A stretch of 37,366 nt of DNA from Ignavibacteriota bacterium (GTDB lineage Bacteria; Bacteroidota; Ignavibacteria; UBA10030; UBA6906), in contig JACRFA010000044.1 of NCBI GenBank assembly GCA_016218065.1, forward strand, positions 1 to 37,366, in the 5' to 3' direction. Position 1 is the stretch's first letter; the number at the start of each line of letters is the position of its first letter. This document shows, in pieces, positions 7,761-15,051 of the stretch. The translations under genes were made by a program, and so were the position numbers. The notes under the pieces were generated by a model. It was given only the letters and a program-made list of their open reading frames with translations. It made no database searches and had not been told where the DNA came from.

Positions 7761-8510
7761 TTACTTCTTCGCTGCCGGCGTATATTTTCCTCCCAGTGGC
7801 GGCAGCGTCTTCTTTGTCGTTGGCGCCGCGGCAAGCGTCGGCTTCTCAGGCTCTGAAACCGGCGCGTCTGCTTTCGCAGGTTCGGCAGATGCAACCTTCT
7901 GCGACGCGTCTGTTGCAGCCTCAACTTTCTTCTCCTGCGCCGGGACAGGAGTTGCAGAACCTACCGGCTTCGCGCTTGCGAGGGGCGGCAGTGATGGTTT
8001 CGCCGCACCTGCCGGCTTGGCGCTGCTTAATGGCGGAAGCGAAGGTCTTGCTGCCGGAGTTCCGGCAGGCTTTACACTTCCTAGCGGCGGCAATGCAGGC
8101 TTGGCACCCGCAGACGTCGCCGCAGGTTTCGCACTGCCGAGCGGAGGCAAAGTCGGACGAGCCGCTGTAGGGGTAGCTGCAGGTGACTTCGCCGGCGCAG
8201 CGCCCGGCGCAGGCTTCGCAGGCGCCGGCGGCGCCGATTGCGGCTTCTTAAATTCAGGATACTTCAGCACCCAACTCTGCCTGTCGATGCGACTGAAGAT
8301 TTTCTCCTTCTCCAACTTATCGGCAAAAGCCTTCGCGATTTTCTCTGCCTCGACGTACGTGACCTTCTCACCACGGCGTTCGAGCATCTTCATCACGCCA
8401 TATTGTATGTCGCGGAAGAAGATGTTCGAGAGATGATACATCGGGTAATGACTCTTCAGAAATCCCAGGACTTCTTTTTGATTGTTCAGTATGTAGTCAA
8501 GCTGTTTCAT
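7761..8510 (-). CDS. uncharacterised protein with N-terminal helical domain and Pro/Ala-rich LPPLGSAKPA repeats
   Basis: 249 residues that I do not recognise. Residues 1-90 look like a folded, mostly helical domain (KQLDYILNNQKEVLGFLKS, then YVEAEKIAKAFADKLEKE, ending RQSWVLKYPEF). Residues 92-249 are low complexity, rich in Ala, Pro, Ser and Lys, with five copies of a motif close to LPPLGSAKPA (at about 123, 141, 160, 176 and 236). There is no signal peptide or membrane segment. It sits between iscS and sufB in the iron-sulfur operon, 23 bases before sufB, so a role in cluster assembly, its regulation, or scaffolding of the assembly proteins is the natural inference. Disordered Pro/Ala tails often act as linkers or binding arms. 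The codon use looks like the neighbours apart from the biased repeat. Confidence 0.85.
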   Translation of the reverse strand: MKQLDYILNNQKEVLGFLKSHYPMYHLSNIFFRDIQYGVMKMLERRGEKVTYVEAEKIAKAFADKLEKEKIFSRIDRQSWVLKYPEFKKPQSAPPAPAKPAPGAAPAKSPAATPTAARPTLPPLGSAKPAATSAGAKPALPPLGSVKPAGTPAARPSLPPLSSAKPAGAAKPSLPPLASAKPVGSATPVPAQEKKVEAATDASQKVASAEPAKADAPVSEPEKPTLAAAPTTKKTLPPLGGKYTPAAKK

Positions 8511-8560
8511 GGTATGTCAGTTATGTTTTTTTGATGTAAGACGAATGATCGTTTGGTTGA

Positions 8561-9736
8561 TTATGATGCGTAACGCATTCTCTTTTCTCTCACACTCGAC
8601 ACCGCCTCCTTCACACGTTCGGCGGCGTAATCGATTTCCTGTTCAAGCGTGAATCGTCCAAGGCCGAATCGTATCGAACACTTTGCGTCCAAATCGCTCA
8701 GTCCGATTGCGCGCAGCACATGCGATGGCTTGGGTTCCGCCGACGAGCATGCCGACCCTGACGAGACCGCGATATCTTTCATCGACATCATCACCTTGTC
8801 TGCCTCTGCCTGCTTGAATGTGATGTTCGAGTTGTTCGGCAATCGAGTCGCGCTTCCGTTCACTGAAGCATCTTCCACCTGAGCCAGAATAATGCTTTCG
8901 AGTCTATCTCTCAACTGAGAAATCCTGTTGCCCTCTTCCGCCATTTCAGCCTCTGCTATTTTCGCCGCCACACCGAAGCCGACGATCGCGGGAACATTCA
9001 GCGTACCCGAACGCATGCCTCGTTCATGACCTCCGCCATCTAGCTGCGCCGCCACCTTCAGCTTCGGACTTGCGTTGCGCACAAACAAACCGCCGACCCC
9101 TTTGGGACCGTACATCTTGTGCGCGCTGAACGACATGAGATCGATGTTCATCGATTTCACATCGACGGCAATCTTCCCGACTGCTTGCGTTGCATCTGTG
9201 TGGAACGGCACTCCCCGTTCCCTACAAACCCGGCCTAGCTCTTGAATCGGCGCTACAGTTCCAATCTCGTTGTTCGCCATCATGATGCTGACGAGAATCG
9301 TCTTGCCTGTGATCGCCTTTTCCAAATCATCAACCGCAACAACTCCCTCACCATCAACAGGAAGAACCGTCACTTCAAATCCATATTTCTCAAGTCGCTT
9401 GCAAGTATCAAGCACTGCCTTATGTTCAGTTGCGACAGTGATGATGTGATTCCCTCTCGATCTGTACGACTCTGCAATTCCTTTGATCGCCAGGTTGATG
9501 GATTCGGTGGCGCCGCTCGTAAACACAAGTTCATCGCTTTCCGCGTGGATCAGATTAGCAATTTGCTTTCGCGCCGTCTCGACTCCAGCTTCCGCATGCC
9601 AGCCGAATTCATGATGCTTGCTCGCGGCGTTGCCATAGTTCTCGACAAAGTAAGGTACCATCGCTTCGAAGACCCGCGGGTCAACCCGCGTTGTCGAGTG
9701 GTTATCGAGATATATTGGAAACCGAAGCTCTTCCAT
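8561..9736 (-). CDS. iscS: cysteine desulfurase IscS/NifS (class I)
   Basis: A 391-residue class I cysteine desulfurase. It takes sulfur from cysteine and, in the usual scheme, supplies Fe-S scaffolds and tRNA thiolation by MnmA. Seen: IYLDNHSTTRVDPRV, FTSGATESINLAIKG, TEHKAVLD, DATQAVGKI, the PLP lysine in SFSAHKMYGPKGVGG, and the mobile-loop Cys330 in SSGSACSSAEPKPSHVL, which is the IscS/NifS form. Start ATG 9736 is preceded by AAGGTG. Further in-frame sequence upstream to 9817 is translation of a dispersed repeat and was excluded. It is the second gene after the Rrf2-type regulator. Confidence 0.95.
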   Translation of the reverse strand: MEELRFPIYLDNHSTTRVDPRVFEAMVPYFVENYGNAASKHHEFGWHAEAGVETARKQIANLIHAESDELVFTSGATESINLAIKGIAESYRSRGNHIITVATEHKAVLDTCKRLEKYGFEVTVLPVDGEGVVAVDDLEKAITGKTILVSIMMANNEIGTVAPIQELGRVCRERGVPFHTDATQAVGKIAVDVKSMNIDLMSFSAHKMYGPKGVGGLFVRNASPKLKVAAQLDGGGHERGMRSGTLNVPAIVGFGVAAKIAEAEMAEEGNRISQLRDRLESIILAQVEDASVNGSATRLPNNSNITFKQAEADKVMMSMKDIAVSSGSACSSAEPKPSHVLRAIGLSDLDAKCSIRFGLGRFTLEQEIDYAAERVKEAVSSVREKRMRYAS

Positions 9737-9743
9737 GTTCACC

Positions 9744-9814
9744 TTCTCTGACCCTGAGCAAAGCGAAGGGTCGCAGTCTCGCTTTCTTCCTACGAGATGC
9801 TTCGCTTCGCTCAG
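9744..9814. repeat. dispersed palindromic repeat (SEAKHL type) between rrf2 and iscS
   Basis: This stretch contains GACCCT...AGGGTC (9750-9772) and, further right, ATGCT...AGCAT around a CTTCGCTTCGCTC core. On the minus strand it translates as MLSEAKHL..., a signature I recognise from a repeat frequently mistaken for coding sequence in many genomes and MAGs. A related fragment (CACCCTGAGCGACTTTCAGC) occurs at about 1018. It occupies nearly the whole gap between the regulator and iscS, and its RNA could form hairpins that affect the relative expression of the two genes. Confidence 0.7.
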
Positions 9815-9822
9815 CATTGAGT

Positions 9823-10227
9823 TTAGACTATCTGCGCCAGCGTCATCGTATCGAACGCTTGTATGATATTCGCCTGAACTTTCGAAAGCGGCGACTTGAT
9901 CGTACAGACGCTGAACACATCGCAGCTTTCCGGACCCTCAGTCATGCACCGCGCAATGCCCATGTTCGATCCTTCGATGGCGTTGATGATCATCGACACC
10001 GAGATTGTGTTCGGATTTCTCGCGAGTGCGTAGCCGCCGCGAACTCCTTGATGCGACGTAATGAGTCCGGCGCGTGAGAGTTTCTGCAAGACCTTCGCGA
10101 GAAGCTCATACGGAATCTGGTAACAGTCCGCAATCTCCTTCGCAGTCACAATGCCTTCGTTGCGTTGCGTGGCGATGTGGCGAATTGCAATCAAGCCGTA
10201 TTCGACCCTCTTTGATAATCTAACCAA
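9823..10227 (-). CDS. Rrf2-family [Fe-S]-sensing transcriptional regulator
   Basis: A 134-residue Rrf2 protein, the IscR/SufR type of repressor that senses the cell's Fe-S status. The winged helix spans about residues 1-75 (RLSKRVEYGLIAIRHIA, then IPYELLAKVLQKLSRAGLI, then GVRGGYALAR). The cluster-binding cysteines are Cys94, Cys102 and Cys108 (spacing C-x7-C-x5-C). E. coli IscR has C-x5-C-x5-C, so the spacing differs slightly. The start is TTG 10227 with GGAG about 7 bases upstream; no in-frame ATG is available. It heads the Fe-S operon on the minus strand and is expected to control it, probably with autoregulation. Confidence 0.92.
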   Translation of the reverse strand: MVRLSKRVEYGLIAIRHIATQRNEGIVTAKEIADCYQIPYELLAKVLQKLSRAGLITSHQGVRGGYALARNPNTISVSMIINAIEGSNMGIARCMTEGPESCDVFSVCTIKSPLSKVQANIIQAFDTMTLAQIV

Positions 10228-10232
10228 CTCTA

Positions 10233-10249
10233 ACTCCGACCTGATGAGT
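10233..10249 (-). promoter_or_regulatory. possible Rrf2 operator dyad ACTC-N9-GAGT
   Basis: An imperfect dyad lies 6 bases upstream of the TTG start of the regulator, in its leader. Position and symmetry suit autoregulation, but the four-base arms are short and it does not match the E. coli IscR consensus closely. Confidence 0.25.
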
Positions 10250-10262
10250 CTTATTTACATCC

Positions 10263-10285
10263 AAAAAAATTGAGGCCTTCGCCTC
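10263..10285 (-). terminator. terminator-like hairpin in the leader of the Rrf2 operon
   Basis: Read on the minus strand: GAGGC, loop GAAG, GCCTC, then AATTTTTTT. It lies 36 bases upstream of the regulator's start codon. If the promoter is further upstream it would be an attenuator; otherwise it stops stray transcription from the right. The stem is only 5 bp but has a stable tetraloop and a good U-tract. Confidence 0.45.
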
Positions 10286-10596
10286 TCACACTCTCTTCAA
10301 CAAATTGACTCTGACTTCAAGTTCCCATGCGTCAAAATTTTCTCAGAGAACTCGACAAAATATAGTCATTCGACAATTCACTTTCAAGCAATGAATTGTT
10401 CATGATTCTTTTTTTGCCTACTGGCGGGCCGCCCACGATCGTTGCCATTGACAATTGATTGACTATTGACAATTCGCCCTTCCTTTCGCGCGAGAGGCAT
10501 TCGGGATTGCTTCCCGAAATTGTTTTGGATACCTTTTCAATGAAAGTTCTTTCATCATCCTTCCCACACATGCGAAACTAGAACTGCCGAGGTTAC

Positions 10597-11553
10597 GTGA
10601 ACGCCATCTCATCCGAATCACTCACAAAGATCTATTCTGATTTCGTCAACAAGAAACTCTCCGTCACCGCTCTCAGCGACTTCACGCTCGATGTCGAACA
10701 AGGGAAAATCTTCGGACTGCTTGGTCCGAACGGCGCCGGAAAGACCACCTTCATCAAAATCCTGCTCGGGCTTGTCAATACAACTTCAGGCCGGGCGAGC
10801 ATACTCGGTACGCAGCTTCCGAACGTGAAGATACGCAAACGCATCGGGTATCTTCCGGAGAATCATCGCTATCCGAACTACCTCACCGGACATCAGGTGA
10901 TGAAATTGTTTGGCGGACTGAGCGGCATGCGTCGCGCCGAAATCGCTTCCCGGTCGGCTTCGCTTCTGAAGCTTGTCGGGATGGAACAGTGGTCGAAGAT
11001 GAAAGTGAAGAAGTACTCCAAAGGTATGATGCAGCGTCTCGGCCTCGCGCAGGCGCTGATCAACAACCCCGATGTGCTCTTCCTCGACGAGCCAACAGAT
11101 GGTGTTGACCCGATCGGCAGAAAAGAAATCCGCGACGTGCTCAAGCAGCTTCGTGCGGAAGGCAAGACAATCTTCCTGAACTCGCATCTTCTCTCCGAAG
11201 TTGAATTGATCTCCGATCAAGTAGCGATTCTGAACAAGGGAAAACTGCTGAAAGTCGGGACCGTCGATGAACTGACCACGACTGATGCAAATTACGAAAT
11301 CGGCGTCGCAACCCATCCAACGGAAGCGTTCTTCCATGAAGCGGCTGCAACCGTGCTGAAGTTCCAACTTGACAAAAGCACCATCTCGGCCGATCTGACA
11401 AGTACCGCCGAATTGAATCGACTGATCGATCTTCTCCGCAAACACAACATCGAGATCACGCACATCGCGAAGAAGCGAACTACGCTCGAAGAGTCGTTCA
11501 TCAATCTCATCAAGCCCGTCTCGGATGAGAAGAAGCCGGAGGTGCGACAATGA
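10597..11553 (+). CDS. ABC transporter ATP-binding protein (CcmA/NosF type)
   Basis: A 318-residue ABC ATPase that would power the membrane protein encoded next. Walker A is GPNGAGKTT, the signature YSKGMMQR, Walker B VLFLDEPTDGVDP and the H-loop LNSHLLSE. Residues beyond about 215 form the C-terminal extension (ELTTTDANYEIGV...) usual for ABC-2 type exporters of the Nos/gliding class. The start is GTG 10597 with GAGG 5 bases upstream. It overlaps the permease by four bases (ATGA). It is the first gene of a plus-strand cluster that runs to 15738. Substrate unknown. Confidence 0.92.
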   Translation: MNAISSESLTKIYSDFVNKKLSVTALSDFTLDVEQGKIFGLLGPNGAGKTTFIKILLGLVNTTSGRASILGTQLPNVKIRKRIGYLPENHRYPNYLTGHQVMKLFGGLSGMRRAEIASRSASLLKLVGMEQWSKMKVKKYSKGMMQRLGLAQALINNPDVLFLDEPTDGVDPIGRKEIRDVLKQLRAEGKTIFLNSHLLSEVELISDQVAILNKGKLLKVGTVDELTTTDANYEIGVATHPTEAFFHEAAATVLKFQLDKSTISADLTSTAELNRLIDLLRKHNIEITHIAKKRTTLEESFINLIKPVSDEKKPEVRQ

Positions 11554-12377
11554 GAATCCTATCCCTCATTCTCGCAACCTTCCGTGAGCTTTTCTCGAAA
11601 GCGACGCTCTACATACTGATCGGTATTTCGGTGATCATTCTTCTTGGACTTGCTGCGGGAATTTCCGCGGAGCGAAATGGAGACGAAGTATCACTCAGCC
11701 TCTTCGGTAATCCCACAAAGATGCCTGTGCCGGCTGACCAATTCGAGCTGCTCGTCCGCGAGATGCAGGCCGGATTTGCTCGAGGGTTGTTCATCGGCAT
11801 CATGCTCTTCGGCGTGTTCGCGACTGCAAGCATCATCCCCGACAGTCTGGAGAAAGGAACGGTCGATCTGTACCTCTCAAAGCCGATTGCTCGTTGGGAG
11901 CTGCTGCTCGGCAAACATCTTGGCGCTGAAGCGGTCATCCTTTCGAACATTCTCTTTTTCGTCGGCGGACTCTGGCTTGTGTTCGGAGTGAAGACCGGCG
12001 TGTGGAATTACCAGTTGCTGCTTGGGGCGCTCACGATGTCGTTCATGTTCGGCTGCATCTTTTCGATCGTGTTGTTGCTGGGCGTTGTCTTCCGCAACAC
12101 GGCCATTCCGATCATCGGGTCGTTCATCTATCTGATGTTTCTCGACAACATGCTTGAAAACCGTGAGGAGATTTTTGTCTTCACTCAAAACAAGGTCGTT
12201 CACGGCCTGCTCGACACACTCTATTATGTTTTCCCGCAAGTTGCCGCGATGCAACGGAACCTCGACATGCAGATCACTCATAGAGCCATGGAGTGGAAGC
12301 CATTCGCGCAAGCGCTTCTCTCCTCCGCGGGTTTCTTTGGTATCAGCGCGCTGCTCATGAGAAGAAAGGACTTCTGA
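11550..12377 (+). CDS. ABC-2 type transporter permease (NosY-like)
   Basis: A 275-residue inner-membrane protein with about six hydrophobic segments (around residues 20-40, 75-98, 125-147, 155-180, 186-203 and 250-268). The region ASIIPDSLEKGTVDLYLSKP, then ARWELLLGKHLGAE, is the hallmark of NosY-like ABC-2 permeases, in which a cytoplasmic loop after the second helix contacts the ATPase. It starts inside the stop of the ATPase gene (ATGA), so the two are coupled and form one exporter. The substrate cannot be read from sequence. Confidence 0.9.
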   Translation: MRILSLILATFRELFSKATLYILIGISVIILLGLAAGISAERNGDEVSLSLFGNPTKMPVPADQFELLVREMQAGFARGLFIGIMLFGVFATASIIPDSLEKGTVDLYLSKPIARWELLLGKHLGAEAVILSNILFFVGGLWLVFGVKTGVWNYQLLLGALTMSFMFGCIFSIVLLLGVVFRNTAIPIIGSFIYLMFLDNMLENREEIFVFTQNKVVHGLLDTLYYVFPQVAAMQRNLDMQITHRAMEWKPFAQALLSSAGFFGISALLMRRKDF

Positions 12378-12397
12378 ATTCTTGACCGGAGAATGAG

Positions 12398-12499
12398 GTG
12401 AAAACGATCATTTCATTTGCTATCTGCGTTGTTCTGGTCTCTCATAGGCGAATAGGCGATGAGATTCCTGTTGATCCTTGGGAGAAGAATAATCCTTGA
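12398..12499 (+). CDS. putative 33-residue hydrophobic peptide with PWEK tail
   Basis: A short frame from GTG 12398 to TGA 12499, with GGAG six bases upstream. It encodes a basic start and a hydrophobic run (KTIISFAICVVLVS) and then a polar tail ending IPVDPWEKNNP. It could be a small membrane or secreted peptide. Its stop overlaps the TTG start of the next gene (TTGA), as expected for a coupled operon gene. The PWEK tail recurs at the end of the next protein (NPWEKKK), encoded by an identical 13-base sequence. Against it: short frames arise by chance, and the repeated 13-mer also serves as the ribosome site of each following gene. Confidence 0.45.
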   Translation: MKTIISFAICVVLVSHRRIGDEIPVDPWEKNNP

Positions 12500-12891
12500 G
12501 ACGATCTGCCATTCTTTTCCTAACGCTTTGCTTGGTTGCCGGACAACAGGGTGATGCTCAGCTGCCTACCAAGCGAAACCTTGACAGTCTCGGCCGGCTC
12601 TTCAACTCCGCAGTTTCAAAACTCACGTCTCCGCAACTTGAAGCTCGAAAGCAGTTTCGCCTCGACATGCAGCGAAAGGGGTACGCAGACATGCTCTCTC
12701 ATGTTGTGGCCGACGACGGGTTCAGCGCTTTTCTTTCGTACGCGAGAACGATGATGCACATCGACTACTCGATCTCTCATCAACCACTTTATATCAGAGT
12801 GCCGATTGTCGGGAGCGGAGGAAAGTCGGAGTCCTTCGCCCTCCCTGATGATTGGACGTTTCCGAAAAATCCTTGGGAGAAAAAGAAGTGA
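12496..12891 (+). CDS. secreted protein of unknown function (131 aa)
   Basis: A 131-residue protein with a signal peptide (MRRSAILFLTLCLVAG, cleavage probably near GDAQ at about 22). The mature part has a helical region (residues 28-75) and a C-terminal PLYIRVPIVGSGG segment, then LPDDWTFPKNPWEKKK. I do not recognise the family. The start is TTG 12496, preceded by GGGAGAAG about 8 bases upstream, and it overlaps the stop of the 33-residue frame. Its own stop overlaps the GTG of the next gene (GTGA). Placement between ABC exporter genes suggests it is a substrate or periplasmic partner of the exporter; this is inference. Confidence 0.75.
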   Translation: MRRSAILFLTLCLVAGQQGDAQLPTKRNLDSLGRLFNSAVSKLTSPQLEARKQFRLDMQRKGYADMLSHVVADDGFSAFLSYARTMMHIDYSISHQPLYIRVPIVGSGGKSESFALPDDWTFPKNPWEKKK

Positions 12892-13607
12892 GATCGACGC
12901 CGGCAATAACGCACTCGCTTCTGACTCTCGACAGAGAGAAAACGGCCGCCCTCCTTCCGAATGCGAAAGTGTATGGATTTGCGTTGGCAGTGCTGAACCT
13001 CATTCCATGCGGACTCTCTGAAGGGTTCTTGCGGCGTGATGCATCGGGGTACACGCTTGCATTCTTTCTCTTCTGTCACTCGGCGGTTTACTTCCTCCTC
13101 TCACTCACATATTTCACGGGAAGCGGCCGCGACATCCTGCAGAAGATTCAGATCTTTCCCACAAACTCGATGAGTCGGTTTCTCTTCACGCTCGCCAGCA
13201 ATCTTCGCCACCCCTTCACCATTGGATTGTTCGCGAGCAATGTCTTCTTCGCGTTCATTGTCTTCAGGGAGAAGCTGGGCACGGCTGCATTGCTTGCTTC
13301 ATCATATCTCCTCTTGATGATTTCCATTGCTGCCGTCGGGACACTTCTCTTTTTGATTCTGGAGCGAAAGCGCTTGCCGGTTCAGGCCGCATTGGCTGTC
13401 GCGGCAATCTTCATCTTGACAACTCTTGTCGCGTCGGTGGTATTTCACATTGGGACGACGACGATGGCTTTTGGTCCGGTCATCGATCTCATTGTGAGAG
13501 GAGTTCTCTTGTCGGCGCGGGGAGAATGGTCAGTCTCACTCTTGAGCACAGCGCTTTTGCTCGTCATTTCGATTCTCATGTTCATCGCCGGAAGGAAGCT
13601 GACATAG
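12888..13607 (+). CDS. polytopic membrane protein, putative exporter subunit (239 aa)
   Basis: A 239-residue membrane protein with about six to seven hydrophobic segments (near 30-50, 58-80, 108-125, 131-157, 165-187 and 213-235). No named domain is recognisable; the layout fits an ABC-2 permease-like subunit. The start GTG 12888 overlaps the previous stop as GTGA and has a GGGAGAAAAAGAA site; an in-frame TTG further upstream lies inside the preceding gene. It is followed after one base by the next membrane protein, and then by a second ABC ATPase, so the two membrane proteins probably form that ATPase's channel. Confidence 0.8.
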   Translation: MRSTPAITHSLLTLDREKTAALLPNAKVYGFALAVLNLIPCGLSEGFLRRDASGYTLAFFLFCHSAVYFLLSLTYFTGSGRDILQKIQIFPTNSMSRFLFTLASNLRHPFTIGLFASNVFFAFIVFREKLGTAALLASSYLLLMISIAAVGTLLFLILERKRLPVQAALAVAAIFILTTLVASVVFHIGTTTMAFGPVIDLIVRGVLLSARGEWSVSLLSTALLLVISILMFIAGRKLT

Positions 13608-13608
13608 G

Positions 13609-14277
13609 ATGACGCGCCGCCGTGAGCACATGCTGTTTGCGATGGAAATCAAACAATGCTTCTCGGTAAAGAGGCTTCCGGTCTTCATTCTGCTGATACT
13701 CATCGCCGTTCGGCTCATCGTGCAGGAAAGCGAAATTCCGACCATGCTCATTGTTCTGTTCGCAGTCTTCGCCATACTTGAATCACAGTTCACGAACATT
13801 CTCTTTCGAACGCCCCATGAGCTTGAAGCACTCAGCATGTTTCCCCTCTCGTGGAAGAAGATCGTTCTCGTGAAGAATCTCGCGACTCTCACATTGTTTG
13901 TCATCGTTGCGCTGATCGTTTCGATGGCAACCATCTACTTCACTCCGAAGCACATCGGCTGGCAGACTTTCCGCGACTCGATTGTCTTTGCTTCGTCCAT
14001 CATCTTCCTGCTGCTTCACATCGGAAATCGGGAGTCCGTCTCCGCGCCGCGAAGATCGTCGGGCTGGAGTGTGAGTGATCTTGTTCAGGCTGTCGGGATG
14101 TTTCTGTTCGTTACGGCGCTCTCATTCCCCTACATCCTGTTCAGCGTCCTCCTCGATCAGGAGTGGCTCACGATAGTGTACGCCGCGGGAACAGCCTGGT
14201 ACTGGCTCAAGCGATCTGTGCCTCGCACCGCCATCAACATCGAACTCCTTAAGACCTCTATATGCACGAACCGGTGA
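13609..14277 (+). CDS. polytopic membrane protein, putative ABC exporter permease (222 aa)
   Basis: A 222-residue protein with four to five hydrophobic segments (around 23-40, 44-60, 88-111, 126-140 and 157-185). Between the early helices lies a PHELEALSMFPLSWKKIVLVKNL stretch (residues 68-90), which resembles the cytoplasmic coupling loop of ABC-2 permeases (compare elements such as LSKPIARWELLLGK in the first permease). It starts one base after the previous stop (TAGGATG). Its last 16 bases overlap the ATPase gene that follows, a strong hint that the two products work together. Confidence 0.8.
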   Translation: MTRRREHMLFAMEIKQCFSVKRLPVFILLILIAVRLIVQESEIPTMLIVLFAVFAILESQFTNILFRTPHELEALSMFPLSWKKIVLVKNLATLTLFVIVALIVSMATIYFTPKHIGWQTFRDSIVFASSIIFLLLHIGNRESVSAPRRSSGWSVSDLVQAVGMFLFVTALSFPYILFSVLLDQEWLTIVYAAGTAWYWLKRSVPRTAINIELLKTSICTNR

Positions 14278-15050
14278 ACATACTCGAAATTGACGATCTA
14301 CGAAAGACATACGAAGGCGGCTACACCGCGCTCGACGGACTTACTCTTTCCGTTCGCAAGGGAATTCTCTTCGGCTTTCTCGGGCTGAACGGCGCCGGCA
14401 AGACGACAACGATTCGCATCCTTGCCGGACTGAACAGCCGCAACTCCGGCATGATCAAAATGTTCGGAGCCGAAATCACCGAGCACGACTACGATCATAA
14501 GCAGCGGATTGGCTTCGTGCTGGATGAGCCGTTGTATTTTGATTGGATGTCTGCCGGCGAGTACTTGAGATTCGTCGGGACGATGTACGACTTGCCGCCA
14601 ACAGCTCTTGAGCATCGAGTTCCCGAGCTGCTTGAGTTCTTCGACCTCACCGAGAAAGGCGACGACGCCATCGAGACGTTTTCGACGGGCATGAAGAAGA
14701 AGGTCTCTCTCGCGGCCGCGATCATCCATAAGCCTGAGTTGATCATTTTGGATGAACCGCTCGAAGGCATCGATGCGCTGGCTGCAAGCTCGATCAAGGA
14801 GAGTCTGAAGATGATGGCAGCAAGCGGAACGACCATCTTCATCACGTCTCACGTACTCGACACGGTCGAACGGCTCTGCGACGAAATCGCGATAGTGCAT
14901 CAAGGCAAGGTCCTGATGCAATGCATGACGGCGGAAATACGTACGAAGGTCAAGAGCGAGCTGGCGAACACGACGTACGACTCGCTGGAAGATCTGTTTG
15001 TCGATCTCGTCTCCGACAGAACGAAGAAGAAACATCTCTCATGGCTTTGA
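14262..15050 (+). CDS. ABC transporter ATP-binding protein (second of the cluster)
   Basis: A 262-residue ABC ATPase. Walker A is GLNGAGKTT, the signature FSTGMKKKV, Walker B LIILDEPLEGID and the H-loop ITSHVLD. The signature is a slight variant (FSTGM for the usual LSGGQ), common in ABC-2 exporter ATPases. It differs clearly from the first ATPase of the cluster, so this is a second transporter rather than a duplicate. It overlaps the upstream permease gene by 16 bases and ends two bases before the Yip1-like gene. Confidence 0.92.
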   Translation: MHEPVNILEIDDLRKTYEGGYTALDGLTLSVRKGILFGFLGLNGAGKTTTIRILAGLNSRNSGMIKMFGAEITEHDYDHKQRIGFVLDEPLYFDWMSAGEYLRFVGTMYDLPPTALEHRVPELLEFFDLTEKGDDAIETFSTGMKKKVSLAAAIIHKPELIILDEPLEGIDALAASSIKESLKMMAASGTTIFITSHVLDTVERLCDEIAIVHQGKVLMQCMTAEIRTKVKSELANTTYDSLEDLFVDLVSDRTKKKHLSWL

Positions 15051-15051
15051 C

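Larger units (their letters stand above)
10228..10596. other. divergent intergenic region with repeats, no gene
   Basis: 369 bases between the divergent Rrf2 regulator and ABC ATPase genes, so it must carry both promoters. I see an inverted repeat ACAATTCA/TGAATTGT (10373-10380 and 10392-10399), two copies of TTGACAATT (10449 and 10467), and a short GC-rich hairpin near 10425. A long minus-strand frame through here is low complexity and has no protein-like features. I could not place a convincing -10/-35 pair. Confidence 0.6.

Noticed and set aside
9737-9817. N-terminal extension of IscS (27 residues)
   Set aside because: It is translation of the SEAKHL-type repeat; homologues start at the MEELRFPIYLDN position.
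10332-10571. A 79-residue minus-strand frame in the gap upstream of the ABC ATPase
   Set aside because: It reads through TTGACAATT repeats and inverted repeats, has no protein-like pattern and no good ribosome site.
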